Of a stretch of 64,000 nucleotides of DNA, positions 58,544 through 64,000 are shown in pieces. Position 1 is the stretch's first letter; each line of letters opens with the position of its first letter. Position numbers and translations under genes: made by a program. Below the pieces are notes generated by a model that searched no databases, had not been told where the DNA came from, and was given only the letters and a program-made list of their open reading frames with translations. The DNA comes from Mycolicibacillus parakoreensis (GTDB taxonomy: Bacteria > Actinomycetota > Actinomycetes > Mycobacteriales > Mycobacteriaceae), in NCBI RefSeq assembly GCF_022370835.2, contig NZ_CP092365.1:1922001-1986000 (forward strand). The letters run 5' to 3'.

Positions 58544-59815
58544 TCAGCCGGCGGCCGCGTCGACGCGGCGACACCGCGCCCCGAACCCGGTGACCGGGGT
58601 GAGGTCGCCGGCGGTCAGCCCGGCCGCCGCGCGCCGGATCAGGGTGCCCAGCGCGACGAACCCGGCGTGGTCGGAGAGCACGAACGGGGTGAGCAGCCGG
58701 TTGTGCACGAAGCCGAACGCCAGACCGTGGGCCGGGTCGGCCCAGCCCGCCGAGCCGCCCAGCCCGACGTGGCCGAATCCGGGCAGCGCCCCCAGCGGTG
58801 CCGCGTGGTAGCCCAGGTGGAACGGGACCGGCAGCACCAGGTTGCCGTCGGCGCGCAGCCGGGCGCGCCCGGACAGGGCGGCCGCCCGGTCCGCGGCGAG
58901 GAACTCGGTGCCGTCGAGGCGCCCGCCGTTGGCGATCGCGCCGTACATGCGGGCCAACGCGCGCGCGGTGGCCACCCCGTTGACCGCCGGGGCCTCGGTG
59001 TCGAGCAACGGGATCGTGCCCTGCACCGAGGAGACCAGCCCGGGGAAGTACACCGCGCCCAGCGCCCGCGACCCCGACCGGCCCGCCAGCCCCGGCATCA
59101 CCCGGCCCAGCAGCGGCAGCGCGAGCCCGCGTTGGGGCATGACGATGCGCGCCACCCGGGTGGGGGCCTCGGCCGGCGGGCGCCCCAGATACAGCCCGTC
59201 GGTGTCCAGCGGCCCGGCCAGTTCGCGGCGCACCAGCTCGCCCATGCCCCGGCCGGTCACCGCCCGCGCCAGCCCCGACAGTAGCCAGCCGAACGTCAGC
59301 GCATGGTAAGCGGGTTTGCCCAGATGCCGACCCGGGGCGGCCGCAGCAATACGTTGCTCCATCAGTCGGTGGTCCAGCAGCTCCGCGGTGCTCACCCCCT
59401 GCAGGTGATCGAGACCGGCGCGGTGGCGCAGCATGTCGCGCACCGTCACCGCGGCTTTGCCGTTGGCGGCGAACGCCGGCCAGTACCGGGCCACCGGGGT
59501 GTCGTAGTCGATCAGTCCGCGGTCGGCGAGCCGGTGGATGACGGTGGCGGCCATGCCCTTGGTGCCGGAGAACACCATCGCCGCGGTGTCCTCTCCCCAT
59601 CGCACCCGGCCGCGCCGGTCGGCGAACCCGGTCCAGACGTCGACCACGGGCTGGCCGTGCAGGTAGACGGCGAGCGCCCCGCCGCCGAACGGGCGGCCCG
59701 GGAACATCGCGGCGAACAGCCGCACGGCGGCGGCGAAATGCGGATCCGCCGCGCCGCGCACCCCGTGCGGCAACGCCGGGTGAGCGAGACCGCGACGCGT
59801 TGCACTGTGGCCCAT
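58544..59815 (-). CDS. lipL: Serine hydrolase of the beta-lactamase/esterase class C family (LipL-like)
   Basis: The 423-residue protein has the SxxK nucleophile motif in MVFSGTKGMAATVIH near residue 85, the Tyr motif in PAYHALTFGW near 180, and a late FGHVGLGGSAGW segment replacing the KTG box. This is the family of esterases related to class C beta-lactamases, and it is closely similar to LipL (Rv1497). No signal peptide is evident. ATG 59815 follows TACATT by 7 nt, again a leaderless arrangement. Confidence 0.87.
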   Translation of the reverse strand: MGHSATRRGLAHPALPHGVRGAADPHFAAAVRLFAAMFPGRPFGGGALAVYLHGQPVVDVWTGFADRRGRVRWGEDTAAMVFSGTKGMAATVIHRLADRGLIDYDTPVARYWPAFAANGKAAVTVRDMLRHRAGLDHLQGVSTAELLDHRLMEQRIAAAAPGRHLGKPAYHALTFGWLLSGLARAVTGRGMGELVRRELAGPLDTDGLYLGRPPAEAPTRVARIVMPQRGLALPLLGRVMPGLAGRSGSRALGAVYFPGLVSSVQGTIPLLDTEAPAVNGVATARALARMYGAIANGGRLDGTEFLAADRAAALSGRARLRADGNLVLPVPFHLGYHAAPLGALPGFGHVGLGGSAGWADPAHGLAFGFVHNRLLTPFVLSDHAGFVALGTLIRRAAAGLTAGDLTPVTGFGARCRRVDAAAG

Positions 59816-59822
59816 ATCACCG

Positions 59823-59828
59823 AATGTA
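59823..59828 (-). promoter_or_regulatory. -10 hexamer of leaderless lipL
   Basis: TACATT on the minus strand ends 7 nt before ATG 59815. Confidence 0.5.
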
Positions 59829-59860
59829 CGCCGCTCAGCGGCAAACAAAAGTGACGTTAT

Positions 59861-59871
59861 CTAACTGTTAG
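59861..59871. promoter_or_regulatory. Palindrome CTAACTGTTAG upstream of lipL
   Basis: An 11-bp perfect palindrome that includes the meaB stop codon and lies about 33 nt upstream of the lipL -10. It resembles a small repressor site (TetR-like size), but no cognate regulator is adjacent. Confidence 0.3.
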
Positions 59872-60863
59872 CCGGACGCGATCTGCAGGATTTGCTCCGC
59901 GGCGAGCACCGGGGTGAGTTCGCCGGCCAAAACCTGTGCCTCCAGCTCCGCGCGCCGGCTGCGGACCCCCGGATGGGCGAGTACCCGGTCGACCACGACG
60001 TCGCGCACCAACGCCCAGGTCCACTCCACCTGCTGGCGGCGCCGGCGGGCGTCGAACTCGCCGGCCTCGGTGAGCACCCGACGATGGCGCTGCACGGTCT
60101 GCCACAGCTCGGCCACCCCGGTGCCCTCCAGCGCACTCATCGTCAACACCGGGGGCCGCCACAGGGTTTCGCGCGGATAGATCAGCCGCAGCGCGCCGGA
60201 GAGTTCGCGGGCGGCCATCCGGGCCTCCGGCAGGTGGTCGCCGTCGGCCTTGTTGACCACCACGACGTCGGCCAGTTCCAGCACCCCCTTTTTGATGCCC
60301 TGCAACTGGTCGCCGGTGCGCGCCAGGGTGAGGAACACGAACGTGTCGACCATGCCGGCCACCGTCACCTCCGACTGGCCGACCCCGACGGTCTCGACCA
60401 GGATGACGTCGAAACCGGCCGCCTCCAGCAGCACGATGGTCTCCCGGGTGGCGCGGGCGACCCCGCCGAGGGTGCCCGAGGTCGGCGACGGGCGGATGTA
60501 GGCGTCGGGGTGGGTGGCGAGGCGCTGCATGCGGGTCTTGTCGCCGAGGATGGAGCCACCGGTGCGGGTCGAGGACGGGTCGACGGCCAGCACCGCCACC
60601 CGCAGCCCCTGCTCGATGAGGTGCATGCCCAGCGCCTCGATCGTGGTGGACTTGCCGACCCCGGGCACCCCGGTGATCCCGACGTGTTGGGCGCGCCCGG
60701 CGTCGGCGGCCAGCGCCAGCAGCAGCTGCTGGGCGTCGTCGCGGTGATCGGCGCGGGTGGACTCCACCCTGGTGATGGCCCGGGCCAGGGCGGCGCGGTC
60801 CCCGTCGCGGATCGCCGCCGCCCGATCGGCGACGGTGTCGGCGCGTGCTGCGATGTCTGCCAC
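59868..60863 (-). CDS. meaB: Methylmalonyl-CoA mutase-associated GTPase (MeaB/ArgK type)
   Basis: The 331-residue G3E-family GTPase has the P-loop GVPGVGKST near residue 65, the Mg region VDPSSTRTGGSILGDKTRM, ETVGVGQSE, and the base-specificity motif NKAD. MeaB protects and gates loading of adenosylcobalamin on methylmalonyl-CoA mutase. The gene lies 5 nt after mutB. The start is GTG 60863. A CTAACTGTTAG palindrome spans its stop codon. Confidence 0.94.
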   Translation of the reverse strand: MADIAARADTVADRAAAIRDGDRAALARAITRVESTRADHRDDAQQLLLALAADAGRAQHVGITGVPGVGKSTTIEALGMHLIEQGLRVAVLAVDPSSTRTGGSILGDKTRMQRLATHPDAYIRPSPTSGTLGGVARATRETIVLLEAAGFDVILVETVGVGQSEVTVAGMVDTFVFLTLARTGDQLQGIKKGVLELADVVVVNKADGDHLPEARMAARELSGALRLIYPRETLWRPPVLTMSALEGTGVAELWQTVQRHRRVLTEAGEFDARRRRQQVEWTWALVRDVVVDRVLAHPGVRSRRAELEAQVLAGELTPVLAAEQILQIASG

Positions 60864-60868
60864 CTACT

Positions 60869-63145
<2,277 letters not shown>

Positions 63146-63150
63146 CGCGG

Positions 63151-64000
63151 CTAGGCTCCCAATCGGCTGAGCAGGCTCGACAACACCTCGACCGCATCGA
63201 TTTTCGCGGTCAGATAGGCGTCGGGTGCGGGGTCGGCGTCGGTGACGGCGCTGGCCGGTCCGGCCAGACAGATGTGGTCGACCCCGGCGTCGCGGGCGGC
63301 GGCCACCACGGCGGCGGACTCCTGGCCGTAGCGGGTGTCGGCTCCGCACAGCACCGCCACCGGCGGCGACCCGGCGTCGCCGACCGCGGCGGCCACCGAC
63401 TCGGCGGTCACGGTGCCGGGGTTGATCGCCTCGATGCCCCCGGCGGCCAGCAGGTTCGTCGCGAACGTCGCGCGCACGTTGTGTTCGGCCAGCGGACCCA
63501 GCGGCAGCAGCAGCACCTGCGGACGCGTACCACTGTCGCGCAGCCGGGCATCGGAGCGGTCCCGCAGCGCCTCGAAGCCGGCGGCGTAGCGGTGCACGGC
63601 CGGATCGCCGCCGACGGTCGGCAACGGCGGCTCGGCCAGGTTGGGGTACTCGTTGATCCCGGTGATCGCGGTGCGCCGGTGGGCGATGTCGTCGCGGCGG
63701 CGGGCGGCGACCGCGTCGATCTCGGCCAGCAGGTGCTCGCGGGCCGCGGCGAAGCCGCCGCGGGCCTCGAGGTCGGTGAAGTGCGCCCACGCCGCTTCGG
63801 CCAGCCGGGCGGTGAGATCCTCGACGAACCAGGATCCCCCGGCCGGGTCGAGCACCTGACCGAGATGGGACTCCTCGAGCAAAAGCAGCTGGGTGTTGCG
63901 GGCCATGCGGCGCGAGAAACTCACCGCCGTGTCCGGAAAGCCGCCCGGGATTTCCGCGTCGAAGGGACGCACCAGCACCGTGTCGGCGCCGCCGACCCCG
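63151..64000 (-). CDS. mutA: Methylmalonyl-CoA mutase, small subunit (5' end cut by window edge)
   Basis: The visible 282 codons are the C-terminal half of the small, non-catalytic subunit that pairs with MutB. The frame is open to base 64000 and reads [13 protein letters not shown] and [30 protein letters not shown], typical of the barrel end, followed by a degenerate B12-like domain ([18 protein letters not shown]) lacking the DxHxxG ligand motif. The start codon lies outside the window. Operon order is mutA-mutB-meaB. Confidence 0.94.
   Translation of the reverse strand, partial: GVGGADTVLVRPFDAEIPGGFPDTAVSFSRRMARNTQLLLLEESHLGQVLDPAGGSWFVEDLTARLAEAAWAHFTDLEARGGFAAAREHLLAEIDAVAARRRDDIAHRRTAITGINEYPNLAEPPLPTVGGDPAVHRYAAGFEALRDRSDARLRDSGTRPQVLLLPLGPLAEHNVRATFATNLLAAGGIEAINPGTVTAESVAAAVGDAGSPPVAVLCGADTRYGQESAAVVAAARDAGVDHICLAGPASAVTDADPAPDAYLTAKIDAVEVLSSLLSRLGA

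Overview
The window is high-GC actinobacterial chromosome, almost certainly a member of the Mycobacteriaceae. Nearly every gene has an obvious Mycobacterium tuberculosis counterpart. As I recall that genome, the order here is the inverse of Rv1492 (mutA) to Rv1614 (lgt), with several blocks missing. The sequence does not fix the species. Coding density is very high: most genes overlap or sit within a few bases of each other, and I see no tRNA, rRNA, IS element, prophage or CRISPR array.

Layout. 1-6050: lgt and the trp genes (trpE, a Trp-associated membrane protein, trpC, trpB, trpA) on the minus strand. 6093-8096: a bcpB-type peroxiredoxin and a 13E12/DUF222 HNH protein with a LexA-like box at its start codon. 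8118-14534: the his operon hisD-C-B-H-A-impA-F-I. 14641-19347: a Ddn-like F420 enzyme, the nadA-nadB-nadC operon, and its divergent NUDIX regulator nrtR with a perfect inverted repeat between them. 19407-27097: a LIP-family lipase, a membrane protein, and the biotin genes bioA, bioF, bioD, a 2H phosphoesterase, bioB, bsaP and the divergent regulator bioQ; two near-identical BioQ-type operators lie upstream of bioB and bioF. 27270-36337: a non-catalytic NlpC/P60 protein (RipD-like), an OatA-like acyltransferase/SGNH protein, and the trehalose operon treX-treY-treZ. 36311-43184: ilvA, a second Ddn-like protein, a small membrane protein, DUF488, an acyl-CoA synthetase/enoyl-CoA hydratase pair, a DUF4349 lipoprotein and a fasciclin protein. 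43194-56311: dnaE1, a SecE2-type dodecin, an LprI lipoprotein, a methyltransferase, an RluD-type pseudouridine synthase, lspA, ansA, dinB and ileS with a T-box leader, then a flavin-type dodecin. 56317-64000: a nitronate-monooxygenase-like enzyme, hemerythrin and OsmC proteins, lipL, and the methylmalonyl-CoA mutase set meaB-mutB-mutA (mutA runs off the right edge).

The most informative features are regulatory. Thirteen genes have a TANNNT -10 hexamer 6-7 nt upstream of the start codon, the signature of leaderless mRNAs. Several of these are regulators or regulated genes whose operator lies on or directly beside the start codon (nrtR, bioQ, the 13E12 gene). Convergent gene pairs often end in hairpins that contain one or both stop codons. 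The extreme case is a 32-bp perfect palindrome shared by the 3' ends of bioQ and the 2H phosphoesterase gene, which makes both proteins end in the same five residues.
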